Shown here piece by piece: positions 27,942-35,857 of a stretch of 38,011 nucleotides of DNA (position 1 is its first letter; every line of letters starts with the position of its first letter). A program made the translations under genes and the position numbers. The notes beneath the pieces are model-generated. The model saw nothing but the letters and a program-made list of their open reading frames with translations, was not told where the DNA came from and ran no database searches. This stretch comes from an uncultured Ignavibacteriota bacterium. Lineage in GTDB: Bacteria > Bacteroidota > Ignavibacteria > UBA10030 > UBA8401. The stretch covers positions 1 to 38,011 of the forward strand of contig CAISDA010000037.1 of assembly GCA_903884005.1 (NCBI GenBank), given 5' to 3'.

Positions 27942-28935
27942 TGTGATTGCCCATGAGATGTCGAGAACCATTGTGCATAGTTTTCCAATACCATTCCACT
28001 GTCTCTTTCAATCCGCTTTCCAACGTATGCGATGGTTCGTAATTGAGTAGGTGATGCGCTTTTTCGATAGACGCCAATGAATGCTGGATATCTCCCTGGC
28101 GGTTCGTTCCGTACCGTACTTCAACGCGTGAAATGTCTGGATCGTAACTGCTAAGATATCGTTTAATCACGTTCACGAGCATATTCAGATCGGTCCGTTC
28201 GCCTGCGGCGGTATTGAAGACTTGGCCGATCGCTTCCGGATTAGTGGTCGATGCAGCAAGTTCATTCATCTGAATAACATTATCGATGTAGGTAAAATCG
28301 CGCGAGTTGGTGCCGTCGCCATGTATCACCGGAGGAACGTGCGCCATCAGCTGCATAGTGAACTTCGGGATCACAGCCGTGTAGGGGCCGTTGGGGTACT
28401 GCCGCCGCCCAAAAACATTGAAGTAGCGCAAGCCTATCGTATCCAGGCCGTAGTTAAGCCGAAAGACATGCGCATACAGTTCATCGACAAGCTTGGTGAC
28501 CGCATACGGAGAAATAGGTTTGCCGATCTGCTCTTCGATCTTGGGCAGTGCTGTCGAATCGCCATAGGCAGAAGAACTCGCTGCATACACAACCCGTTTC
28601 ACTTTTGTGTCTCGTGCGGCCATGAGGACATTTAAAAAACCCTCGATGTTGACGGCATTTGTGGTTACGGGGTCCTCGATCGAACGGGTAACAGATCCTA
28701 AGGCAGCTTGCTGGAAAACAACATCTACGCCATCCATGGCTCTCTTGCAGTCGCAAAGGTTTCGAATGTCCGCAACGATGAGTGTAAAATTTTTGCACGT
28801 GATGAAAGATTGTATGTTTTCCATGCGCCCGGTGGCGAAGTTATCCATGCACACCACTTCGTGACCGTTGTGCAACAGGTGCTCGCAAAGATTCGAGCCG
28901 ATGAATCCGGCCCCGCCCGTGACAAGATAGCGCAT
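27934..28935 (-). CDS. UDP-HexNAc(A) 4-epimerase (WbpP/TviC type)
   Basis: A 333-residue extended short-chain dehydrogenase/reductase. GGAGFIG at 7-13 is the NAD-binding loop, SSSAYG at 120-125 and the catalytic Tyr144-x3-Lys148 in [19 protein letters not shown] and [17 protein letters not shown] are like UDP-GlcNAc/UDP-GlcNAcA 4-epimerases of the WbpP/TviC (VipB) group. Paired with the 6-dehydrogenase, it most likely supplies UDP-GalNAc or UDP-GalNAcA. The start at 28935 is an ATG with GAGG 9 nt upstream; an upstream TTG at 28950 is less likely. The gene starts 12 bp after the wzc-like gene. Confidence 0.92.
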   Translation of the reverse strand: MRYLVTGGAGFIGSNLCEHLLHNGHEVVCMDNFATGRMENIQSFITCKNFTLIVADIRNLCDCKRAMDGVDVVFQQAALGSVTRSIEDPVTTNAVNIEGFLNVLMAARDTKVKRVVYAASSSAYGDSTALPKIEEQIGKPISPYAVTKLVDELYAHVFRLNYGLDTIGLRYFNVFGRRQYPNGPYTAVIPKFTMQLMAHVPPVIHGDGTNSRDFTYIDNVIQMNELAASTTNPEAIGQVFNTAAGERTDLNMLVNVIKRYLSSYDPDISRVEVRYGTNRQGDIQHSLASIEKAHHLLNYEPSHTLESGLKETVEWYWKTMHNGSRHLMGNHNE

Positions 28936-28946
28936 AAGAGTATCCC

Positions 28947-31322
28947 TCAACGTTTTGCTTGCTTTGATTTCGAATGAGACGATGATTTCTTGGCGCCGTC
29001 TTCGCCGTAATAGCCGGATTCGTACCCGTAGTAGCCGTAGTGATGAGTGGAATAATATGAACCGTATGCACGGCGAGGATCGAATTTATTCAGCACGACC
29101 CCGAGTGTCCGCACGCCGACGCTCCCCAGAAATTCCGAAGCGCGTTCCAGTCCCGCCCTCTGTGTTTCTGCAGCGGCTGCGACCAATACAACGCCGTTCG
29201 TTCCGGCTGCAAGCACAGCTGCATCGGTTACCGCTAAGATCGGGGGTGAATCGAAGATCACAACGTCGTAGCGCTCCTTCATCTGTGCAATGAATTCCTT
29301 CATTCGCTTTGACCCCAGTATTTCAGCGGGATTGGGCGGGATCGCGCCGCATGTAATAATATCCAGATTCGGCACCACGTTTTTTCGTATCACCTGCTCT
29401 GCCGGTGCTCTTCCGAATAGCAGTTCATTAATGCCGACCGTATTTGGCAGCCCGAATACAGTATGGACCGTCGGACGCCGCATGTCGCCGTCGATGAGCA
29501 GTATTTTCATTTCAGCCTGGGCGAAACTGATGGCAGTATTGCACGTCGTTGTCGTTTTCCCTTCCTTCGGATTGGCGCTTGTCACCACGAAACACCGCAA
29601 CGGCGTATCAATTTGCACGCACTGCACGTTGGCTCTCAGTCGCCGATACGATTCGGACGTCGGAGACAGCGGCCGATAATGAGCCACGAGATGCCTGTCC
29701 AGCGACTGTATCCGGCCGGAAGGCCCGGCGCCCTGGTCTGTTTTCGATGCTTCGCCGTTCATCAGACTCACGGACGTGAGCGGGACGAACCCGCAGCGTT
29801 TCAAATCCTCCGGACTGCGTATGCACGTGTCATTGAATGCGCGGACGAAAACGATACCGACGCCAAGGCCAAGACCCAGGAAAAATCCGAGGATCAGATT
29901 CCGCGGCACATTGGGGCTGACCGGGAGCATCGGCACTTCAGCATGGTCGATGACATTCACATTGCCGAATTCCGATTTTTCACTGATAGCCGCCTCATTG
30001 AATTTTTCTTCCACAAGGAGGTAGAGCTTCTCACTGCTCAAGCGAGCCCGTTGCAGCTTTGCAAGGTCGATGCTTTTTTTCGGGATTTGGGTGAATCTCT
30101 TATCGTAATCAGCGAGCACAATGTTCAACGCGGTCAACCGTGCGCCGATACCGTCCAGTTCGATCTGCTGCTCGATGACTTTCTGCTTGAGCTGCCCGAG
30201 AAACGGCGCATTGCCGTTCGCACCACGCTGGTCCCCGGGCAGGAGTGAATTCAGGTATACCTGTGTCCGTTCAGAGAGTCGTTTTTTGAATTCATTGATC
30301 TGTCCATTGATCTCCGTTAATTTTTCGGAATAGAGTTTTTGGTCTACCATGCCGGGATTTTGAGCGATGGTCACGTCCCGCTGCACTTCCAATTTTGCCA
30401 GCTGGTCCTGAAGAAGCCTGATATAACTGTCATTCGACTCACCCATCGCCTTTGCAGTATTGGGTTCCTGGCGCGCCAGTTCCTGCTTGTATGATTCCAG
30501 ACTTTTCAAACGCGTGCTCTTCTCTACTTCAAGTCCATCACGCTGCGCCTCCAATTGCGATAACTGCTGCACCACTTTGTTCGTTTCCGCATCGAGCGAT
30601 ACCACACCCGATCGGCGCATATACTCCTGCAATCCGGTCTCGGTTGTATCCAGTATCCCCCGTTTGGCCTCCATTTGCGACTGCAGAAATTCCCTCATGG
30701 CATGCGAACGAACGCGGCTGTTGCTGAGGTTCTGCGATGTATATATGTCCGTGAACACATTGGCGATAAGCGCGGCTTCTTTCGGATCGGAGCTTGACGC
30801 CGTGATGCGTATGATGTCCGACTCCTTAATGTGCGTAAATTGTATCGCACCCGATAATCGCGTAATGACCGTTTGTTCAGGCGCGATCGTGATTCCGGGC
30901 TGGTCTTTTTTCTCGAGGCTGATGATATTCAGCATGGTCGGCGTCTTCTCGTCCACAGTTCGTTTGGCGAGAAGCGCAAATGCGACTTCTTTCACGATCG
31001 CATTCGATTTCATTATTTCCAGTTCGTTCGTGATCCTGCTCGCCGCGGCCACACTGTTCATGTCGTACTCGTGGATCACCCCATTTTTTTCCTTCATATC
31101 CACCAACACCATCGTGCTCGATTCGTAGACCGGTTTTGTTCGTGATGTAGCAAAGACCGTCAACCCGCCCACGATGACAAGCGAGACCAGTATGATCCAT
31201 TTGCCGCGGATCAACATCCCCATATACTCGTGGAACGGCGATTCCAACTGCAAGTCGGCATATTGGCCGTTGATAAATTCCGGGTTCTGCTGTTCCTGCG
31301 AAAAATTCATGCGCATATTCAT
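28947..31322 (-). CDS. wzc: Polysaccharide co-polymerase with tyrosine autokinase domain (Wzc-like)
   Basis: A 791-residue inner-membrane protein that controls chain length or export and autophosphorylates on tyrosine. There are two transmembrane helices (about 41-59 and 474-496), a large periplasmic region between them with coiled-coil character (about 210-430), and a cytoplasmic BY-kinase with Walker A SANPKEGKTT (582-591), A' LLIDGDMRRP and Walker B VVIFDSPP (687-694). The C-terminal tail has nine tyrosines within residues 753-772, the usual autophosphorylation cluster. It is the first gene of the long unit, behind a promoter at 31684-31712. Confidence 0.93.
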   Translation of the reverse strand: MNMRMNFSQEQQNPEFINGQYADLQLESPFHEYMGMLIRGKWIILVSLVIVGGLTVFATSRTKPVYESSTMVLVDMKEKNGVIHEYDMNSVAAASRITNELEIMKSNAIVKEVAFALLAKRTVDEKTPTMLNIISLEKKDQPGITIAPEQTVITRLSGAIQFTHIKESDIIRITASSSDPKEAALIANVFTDIYTSQNLSNSRVRSHAMREFLQSQMEAKRGILDTTETGLQEYMRRSGVVSLDAETNKVVQQLSQLEAQRDGLEVEKSTRLKSLESYKQELARQEPNTAKAMGESNDSYIRLLQDQLAKLEVQRDVTIAQNPGMVDQKLYSEKLTEINGQINEFKKRLSERTQVYLNSLLPGDQRGANGNAPFLGQLKQKVIEQQIELDGIGARLTALNIVLADYDKRFTQIPKKSIDLAKLQRARLSSEKLYLLVEEKFNEAAISEKSEFGNVNVIDHAEVPMLPVSPNVPRNLILGFFLGLGLGVGIVFVRAFNDTCIRSPEDLKRCGFVPLTSVSLMNGEASKTDQGAGPSGRIQSLDRHLVAHYRPLSPTSESYRRLRANVQCVQIDTPLRCFVVTSANPKEGKTTTTCNTAISFAQAEMKILLIDGDMRRPTVHTVFGLPNTVGINELLFGRAPAEQVIRKNVVPNLDIITCGAIPPNPAEILGSKRMKEFIAQMKERYDVVIFDSPPILAVTDAAVLAAGTNGVVLVAAAAETQRAGLERASEFLGSVGVRTLGVVLNKFDPRRAYGSYYSTHHYGYYGYESGYYGEDGAKKSSSHSKSKQAKR

Positions 31323-31837
31323 AGCTCCGCCCTTTTAGTCACATGTGCCTTTTCAGACAAAGCACAGCACTTCCGTCGCAGTGAAAGCACTGCGTTCCCC
31401 TTCTGCTTTCAGTGTAAAGCATCCAGGTCATATGTTAGTGTTTGTGGTATTTACGATCGAAGTGTTACGCACCCCTGCAACAGATGATATGACTCAAAAA
31501 AAATATTCTCCCTGCAGTACCTTCAGCACGTATGTCCCGCGAACCTTCGTGAATCGTTACAATGCTGCGATCAGAATAAACCGGTGTGTGATGCCCGCCC
31601 CGCTGGCGATCCAGGACCCCGCAAAATCCTCTTCATGTCGAACGATGTTGTTTGAAATGCAGATATATTACCAACCCCAATGCTATATACTCACTCTCAT
31701 AAAAATAGTCAAGTTAGAATGTTCTAGTACGCATGCGTGCGGTCTCCTTTATGTTCGTGTATGTATTTTTTTCGAACTTCGCACGCGTTGAGACTACCGT
31801 GTGTTAATAAAAACATATACAATTGATTGATCACCAT
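31323..31837 (-). other. Intergenic region: promoter and long leader of the wzc operon
   Basis: This 515 bp stretch holds no convincing gene on either strand. On the minus strand a good promoter lies at 31684-31712, giving an untranslated leader of roughly 350 nt before the wzc-like start. Within the leader is a perfect 8-bp inverted repeat, 31382-31389 with 31404-31411 (TGAAAGCA/TGCTTTCA, 14-nt loop), about 60-90 nt before the start codon. It could be an attenuation or protein-binding hairpin, but no T-run follows, and I do not recognise a known riboswitch or ops element. No clear terminator is seen after the SLBB gene. Confidence 0.6.
31684..31712 (-). promoter_or_regulatory. Probable sigma-70-type promoter of the wzc-led operon
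   Basis: On the minus strand TTGACT (31707-31712) is separated by exactly 17 bp from TATATA (31684-31689). Both boxes match the -35 and -10 consensus well. It faces the wzc-like gene, and transcription would begin near 31677. Bacteroidota often use a different -7/-33 consensus, so this reading assumes a TTGACA/TATAAT-type housekeeping sigma factor. Confidence 0.55.
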
Positions 31838-32338
31838 CTATCGTCTCGTGGCGATGATGACCTGCGAGATCGCTGTTGCGATGATCGCTCCGGACACGAC
31901 GACGCCGAATCCGTCTCTGAACGCCGACCAGGATGTCCGGTCTACGCTCACGACATCTCCAGGTGAAAGGGCAAGGCTTTCCGGTTTTACCGACGCTATA
32001 TCTTCCAAGTCATAATGGATGTCCTTTCGTTGAGGATGCTCGCCTTCTTTGATGATGCGGGTTATTTTTATCTTGTTCATGGCTCCGTCGGATGTCGGAC
32101 CGCCTGCAAGTGAAATCAGGTTGATCAGATCAATAGTGCTGGCAATTTCGTAACGGCCGGGTCGCTGAACAAAGCCGACGATATTGACAATAATCGTAAG
32201 ATCGTTGGGCCGTGCAAAGTAAAAATTTGTGGTCGTGAGTTTCTCGGATGTGGCGGATAACAGACTCCCCACATTCATTTGCGCGCGGACTGTTCCCGTT
32301 ACGAAAATGAGGATCGCGAATATCATATATGGTTTCAT
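31838..32338 (-). CDS. SLBB-domain polysaccharide export-like protein (short)
   Basis: From the ATG at 32338 this is a 166-residue protein: a signal peptide (1-20, ending in VRAQ), then an SLBB (soluble ligand-binding beta-grasp) domain from about residue 48 with VNIVGFVQRPGRYEI and LINLISLAGG, and a hydrophobic C-terminal helix (143-163). Outer-membrane polysaccharide export (Wza/OPX) proteins have an export domain plus SLBB repeats and usually a lipidated Cys. Here the export domain and lipobox are missing and only one SLBB unit is present. It is next to the wzc-like gene, the typical partner. The reading frame extends to 32434, but the added residues are not signal-like. Confidence 0.8.
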   Translation of the reverse strand: MKPYMIFAILIFVTGTVRAQMNVGSLLSATSEKLTTTNFYFARPNDLTIIVNIVGFVQRPGRYEIASTIDLINLISLAGGPTSDGAMNKIKITRIIKEGEHPQRKDIHYDLEDIASVKPESLALSPGDVVSVDRTSWSAFRDGFGVVVSGAIIATAISQVIIATRR

Positions 32339-32434
32339 GGTTGGCTGCCTGTCGGAAAAAGGTGATCGATAATGGCTGTCCCCCAGGCCGGGTTGAACGG
32401 CACGGCCAGAACAGAAAAAATTAATACTTGGCAC

Positions 32435-33109
32435 TCATTTCGTTAATAACAACTTCTTCGTGGCAGTAAAGTTGTCTGCTTTGATCGTATAAAAATATAA
32501 CCCGCTCGAAAGCTTCGTTCCATCGAGTCTGGCAGAGTACGTTCCCGCTTCTTTTATTTCATCCACGAGCGCAGCGACTTCAGCGCCAAGTATGTTATAG
32601 ACCTTCAACGATACCCGGCTGTGCACGGGCACGTGATATTGGATCATTGTGTTCGGGTTGAACGGGTTTGGATAGTTCTGAAAAAGCGCAAACGTTTTTT
32701 CTGTGGCAGCGACCGTTACTTCCGCTTCTTCCGAATATTTAAATGATCCGTTGCGGTCGATCTGTTTTAAGCGATAGGAAACTATTCCCGATGCCGATCT
32801 GTCGACAAAACTGTAGGACTGCCGCGCATTCGTAGTGCCGTGTCCTTCCATAAAACCCACGTTATTCCATGTGCTCGTCGATTTCCGTTCGATATCAAAT
32901 CCATAGTTGTTGGTCTCGACAGCAGTCTGCCAGGTGAGAACGACATCCGATTTTTCCACCTTGGCCGCAAATGAAACAAGCTCAACAGGAAGGGATGCAT
33001 CAATGCTTATCGCCGAGGCACTTCCTCCCCCATTACCGCCGGTGTATTGAGCCGCAAGCATCGCCGGCAACGCCGACAGCAGCAATAAATATTGTATAAT
33101 GGTTTTCAT
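32435..33109 (-). CDS. Small T9SS-sorted secreted protein
   Basis: A 224-residue exported protein: signal peptide 1-20, a Gly/Ser-rich linker, a beta-sandwich-like region (LPVELVSFAAK, VVLTWQTAVETNNYGFDIER, YRLKQID) and a type A T9SS C-terminal sorting domain with FQNYPNPFNP near 143-152 ending in KKLLLTK. T9SS moves proteins through the outer membrane and attaches them to the surface. Usually these last modules follow a large enzyme or adhesin domain; here they are the entire protein, so it has hardly any cargo. GAGGG precedes the ATG. It lies between the SUMF1-like gene and the SLBB gene in the same orientation, suggesting co-transcription. Confidence 0.9.
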   Translation of the reverse strand: MKTIIQYLLLLSALPAMLAAQYTGGNGGGSASAISIDASLPVELVSFAAKVEKSDVVLTWQTAVETNNYGFDIERKSTSTWNNVGFMEGHGTTNARQSYSFVDRSASGIVSYRLKQIDRNGSFKYSEEAEVTVAATEKTFALFQNYPNPFNPNTMIQYHVPVHSRVSLKVYNILGAEVAALVDEIKEAGTYSARLDGTKLSSGLYFYTIKADNFTATKKLLLTK

Positions 33110-33150
33110 ACTCCCTCGATCGTGGTAATTGCCGTGAAGGGTTCACGTTC

Positions 33151-33186
33151 TCTGGACCCGGGCTCGAAGCCTGCCACCTGCAGGCA
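33151..33186 (-). other. Hairpin-forming sequence between SUMF1-like and T9SS genes
   Basis: In the 116 bp between the two genes, the minus strand reads GCCTGC-AGGTG-GCAGGC and then GGCT-TCG-AGCC, two perfect short hairpins that share bases. No T-run follows, so this is not a classical terminator; it may be an mRNA-processing or partial-termination element. The function is unknown. Confidence 0.3.
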
Positions 33187-33225
33187 TCTCGGCATCATGA
33201 ACAAAATGGTATTAAGAACCAAATA

Positions 33226-35499
33226 TTAGTGCTGCGCGCACCGGAAGCCAAGATTATCGTGGAGGTCTATCGGATGCATGTTATAACGATTTTCCGACCG
33301 ACAGCCGTGGTCGGTGTAATCGAACGAGCCGCCGCGCGAAATACGGTAAACATCTACCGCCAGTGTACCTTTCGGATCTGTTTGCGTAGCGCTCGGATAC
33401 GTGCCGTACCAATCCCAGACCCATTCCCAGACACTACCGCTCATATCGCAGATGCCGAGTTCGTTTGCTTTTTTTCCACCGACCGGATGAGTTGTTATAC
33501 CGGAGTTTGCTTCATACCACGCAACATTTCCCACTGTGTCGCTGCCGCTATATTTATACGGTGTCGGTGATTGTGCATGAATGCCGCCGATGGCGGCAAA
33601 TTCCCACTCTGCTTCAGTCGGCAAACGATAACCGTTCGCCGTCCATTTAACACAATCGGGAACGAGATCGGATACGCCGGTTCGATACACAGTGCTCTGC
33701 GCGCTTGTTGTATAATAGACCGGGGTCAACCCATCCTTCTCCGACCACGCATTGCACCATTTCACAACATCATACCAGTCCACTTCGCAAACCGGATTAT
33801 TCACTCCAACGGGAAAATATCCGTTCCTACCCACTGCTATATCAGTGCCCGCATATCCATGCGTCAACGCCCATTCACGAACTTCCGTCCACTTTTCATA
33901 GGTGATCTCGTACTTGCCAATCGAGAAAGAGCCGACGGTCACGGAATGGACAGGTTGCTCGTCATCAGAATACCCAGTTCCCATAATGTTGGGATCTGGT
34001 TGCCCCATCTGGAATGTGCCGCCGATGACAGAAACCATTGGCACAATGCAGGACAGATTGTCGTACAGGGCATTGCGGACGCCGCGACCGCCGTAGTTTT
34101 CGGCACGACGGGCGTCGGTGTGTGCCGCATCGCAGCGGGCCGAAATATTCAGGTCTGCTGCAACATCGCGCCAATCGCCGCCACGTAAACTGGCGCCTAC
34201 TGCATCAGGACCCGGCCACGTCGAGACATCGGCATTCCCCGTTGATGCATCTAATGCCCCGTTTCCGTGCGTACCATTAAACAGTCGTCCGGAAGAACTG
34301 CCCACCGTGACAACGCGTTCATACAGATTACCGCTCATTTCCATTATTCCATAATAACTGGAACCCGATGTTTCCCGTGTAGAAGATGGGGTTGCATTTG
34401 CGCCGACACGCACCGGTCCCTGCACGGAACCCTGATTGTCACATGTGGCATTGCCACTGTTGGCACTCGTTTCATTGGCAAATCCGGGATTTGCTATGAC
34501 AGTGGTCTTGGTAAGTGATGTGGTTCCCCATGCATATTCATTTGGTATGGGCGGGAGTGTTCCACGACATGCTTTTTCAAACTCAAGCTCGGTCATCGGA
34601 CGCAAACCGCTCCAATCAAGATACGCAGCCACATCTTCCCAACTTACATAGTTGCAGGCAACATACGGATCGGCAGTTGCATAGCTGCCGACCACGCTAC
34701 CCGTGATTGCATAACGATAATCAGTGCCCGTCATTGTGTATTTTCGACATATCGCCTGTGTTTGTGTCAAGGTATTTAAAAAGTCCACATAGCCCTGCTG
34801 GCTGATCTCATATTTCATGCAGTAAAAAGCATTGTATCCCTTTGGAAATTCACCGGGAATCGGGCCAGCCTGGTCGCCGCTATAAGTGGATGTATGAGGA
34901 TAAAAAAGATTGCCAGAGTCAGTTCCCACTGCAATCGCAGCTTCGCTGCTTACAGGATAAGGATTTGTGGTTGTTGGGTAGTTGTAAAAAGCTCCGCTTT
35001 CCGCCCCGCCGCTTCCCGCCACAAACGCACCCGCAGGCACGTACACCATTTCAAGGGCAAAGACTTTAATATCAACGGCCGCATCATCAGCAACACCATC
35101 AGCGCCATAGTCCCAACGGAGCTGCACACCGGTTGCCGAAAATGTGCCTGTGCCATCAGCGTCGCGGTAGATGAAGGCGCCCGTGCCGTCTGTGGCCGGA
35201 GTGATAGTGCTGCCTCTCGGCGCAATGTGGCCTGTGTAGTGAAGTGTCGCACTCCTCCATGCTCCGCTATTTACTCTGTATTTTGCAAACACCCAGGCGG
35301 CATCTGAATTGTAGGGTGCCGAGGAGGTTCGCCAGGAATTTTCCCAGGAGACGTCGAACTGCACGAATGAGAAGTGAATGGCTGAGTCATGCCCTGCTAG
35401 TCTGATATTTGAAATACTAATGTTGTTTGCTGCGGCAGAAGCGGCGGCAGCGAAGAGAATTCCCAACACACAGAGCACCTGCATCAGTTTTTTCATCAT
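33226..35499 (-). CDS. Secreted protein with two SUMF1/formylglycine-enzyme-like domains
   Basis: A 757-residue protein with a signal peptide (1-24), a beta-rich N-terminal region (about 25-145, NNISISNIRLAG, FVQFDVSWENSWR), then two tandem FGE-sulfatase (SUMF1) domains at about 150-475 and 485-757. Markers are MVYVPAGAF, NYVSWEDVAAYL and SLRGGDW in the first; GGTFQMGQ, RLPTEAEWEFAA, GSVWEWVWDW and ISRGGSF in the second. True formylglycine enzymes have two copper-binding Cys in the RGGS-x-x-C-x4-C region; here only the second Cys remains in domain 2, and neither in domain 1, so it is probably a non-oxidase binding or structural protein. There is no T9SS domain. The role in the locus is unknown. 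Confidence 0.85.
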   Translation of the reverse strand: MMKKLMQVLCVLGILFAAAASAAANNISISNIRLAGHDSAIHFSFVQFDVSWENSWRTSSAPYNSDAAWVFAKYRVNSGAWRSATLHYTGHIAPRGSTITPATDGTGAFIYRDADGTGTFSATGVQLRWDYGADGVADDAAVDIKVFALEMVYVPAGAFVAGSGGAESGAFYNYPTTTNPYPVSSEAAIAVGTDSGNLFYPHTSTYSGDQAGPIPGEFPKGYNAFYCMKYEISQQGYVDFLNTLTQTQAICRKYTMTGTDYRYAITGSVVGSYATADPYVACNYVSWEDVAAYLDWSGLRPMTELEFEKACRGTLPPIPNEYAWGTTSLTKTTVIANPGFANETSANSGNATCDNQGSVQGPVRVGANATPSSTRETSGSSYYGIMEMSGNLYERVVTVGSSSGRLFNGTHGNGALDASTGNADVSTWPGPDAVGASLRGGDWRDVAADLNISARCDAAHTDARRAENYGGRGVRNALYDNLSCIVPMVSVIGGTFQMGQPDPNIMGTGYSDDEQPVHSVTVGSFSIGKYEITYEKWTEVREWALTHGYAGTDIAVGRNGYFPVGVNNPVCEVDWYDVVKWCNAWSEKDGLTPVYYTTSAQSTVYRTGVSDLVPDCVKWTANGYRLPTEAEWEFAAIGGIHAQSPTPYKYSGSDTVGNVAWYEANSGITTHPVGGKKANELGICDMSGSVWEWVWDWYGTYPSATQTDPKGTLAVDVYRISRGGSFDYTDHGCRSENRYNMHPIDLHDNLGFRCAQH

Positions 35500-35857
35500 T
35501 GGCCCCCAACGGGAATATGCCCTCTGACGTTCTTATGCATTTACTGTAACTACTCAGCCTGCCATACATAGACATACGGAACACCGTACGCCAATGCGTT
35601 TGTTCATTCATTGAATGGTAAATAACGGAGGATTACTTACATCGACAATAAGCAAGCGTATCGCTTAAAGCCCCCCCGGGATCGATGTAAATTGTTTGTG
35701 GGATGTACTACAGAGGCATAGTATAAAGAATCGTCGATAGAGTCAATTTAGATTTCTCTAATGAGAATTCTCTAATGTGTGCACTCTACGAGAAGAGCGG
35801 TGTTGTCGGCTGGACTTTCCGTGAAGAGGTCCCACCCTTGATGACACTATGAGAATG
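35500..35857 (-). other. Intergenic region with structured leader upstream of the SUMF1-like gene
   Basis: This 358 bp stretch contains no likely gene. On the minus strand there is a candidate promoter at 35720-35746, then in the predicted leader a nested inverted repeat: outer arms TTACATCGA/TCGATGTAA at 35637-35645 and 35682-35690, with an inner AAGCG/CGCTT hairpin (loop TAT) in between and a run of seven C/G. Upstream of the promoter is a tandem TTCTCTAATG repeat (35754-35763, 35768-35777) overlapping the palindrome GAGAATTCTC (35763-35772). No known RNA family is recognised. Confidence 0.5.
35720..35746 (-). promoter_or_regulatory. Candidate promoter of the SUMF1-like gene
   Basis: On the minus strand TTGACT (35741-35746) and TATACT (35720-35725) are 15 bp apart. 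The boxes match consensus well, but the spacer is two bases short of the best length, so strength or need for an activator is uncertain. A palindrome and a tandem 10-bp repeat lie about 17 bp upstream of the -35 box and may be an operator. Confidence 0.4.

Noticed and set aside
31571-31636. A 21-codon open frame in the wzc leader (ATG at 31636) that could be a leader peptide
   Set aside because: It has no ribosome site, no run of regulatory codons and no partner attenuator, so chance is the simpler explanation.
33140-33186. tRNA-like T-arm text (GGCTTCGAGCC) between the SUMF1 and T9SS genes
   Set aside because: GTTCGA is not present and no acceptor, D or anticodon arm can be drawn around it; it is only a short hairpin.
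33226-35499. The SUMF1-like protein as a sulfatase-activating formylglycine enzyme
   Set aside because: The required pair of Cys in the RGGS region is not present in either domain and there is no sulfatase gene in the window.
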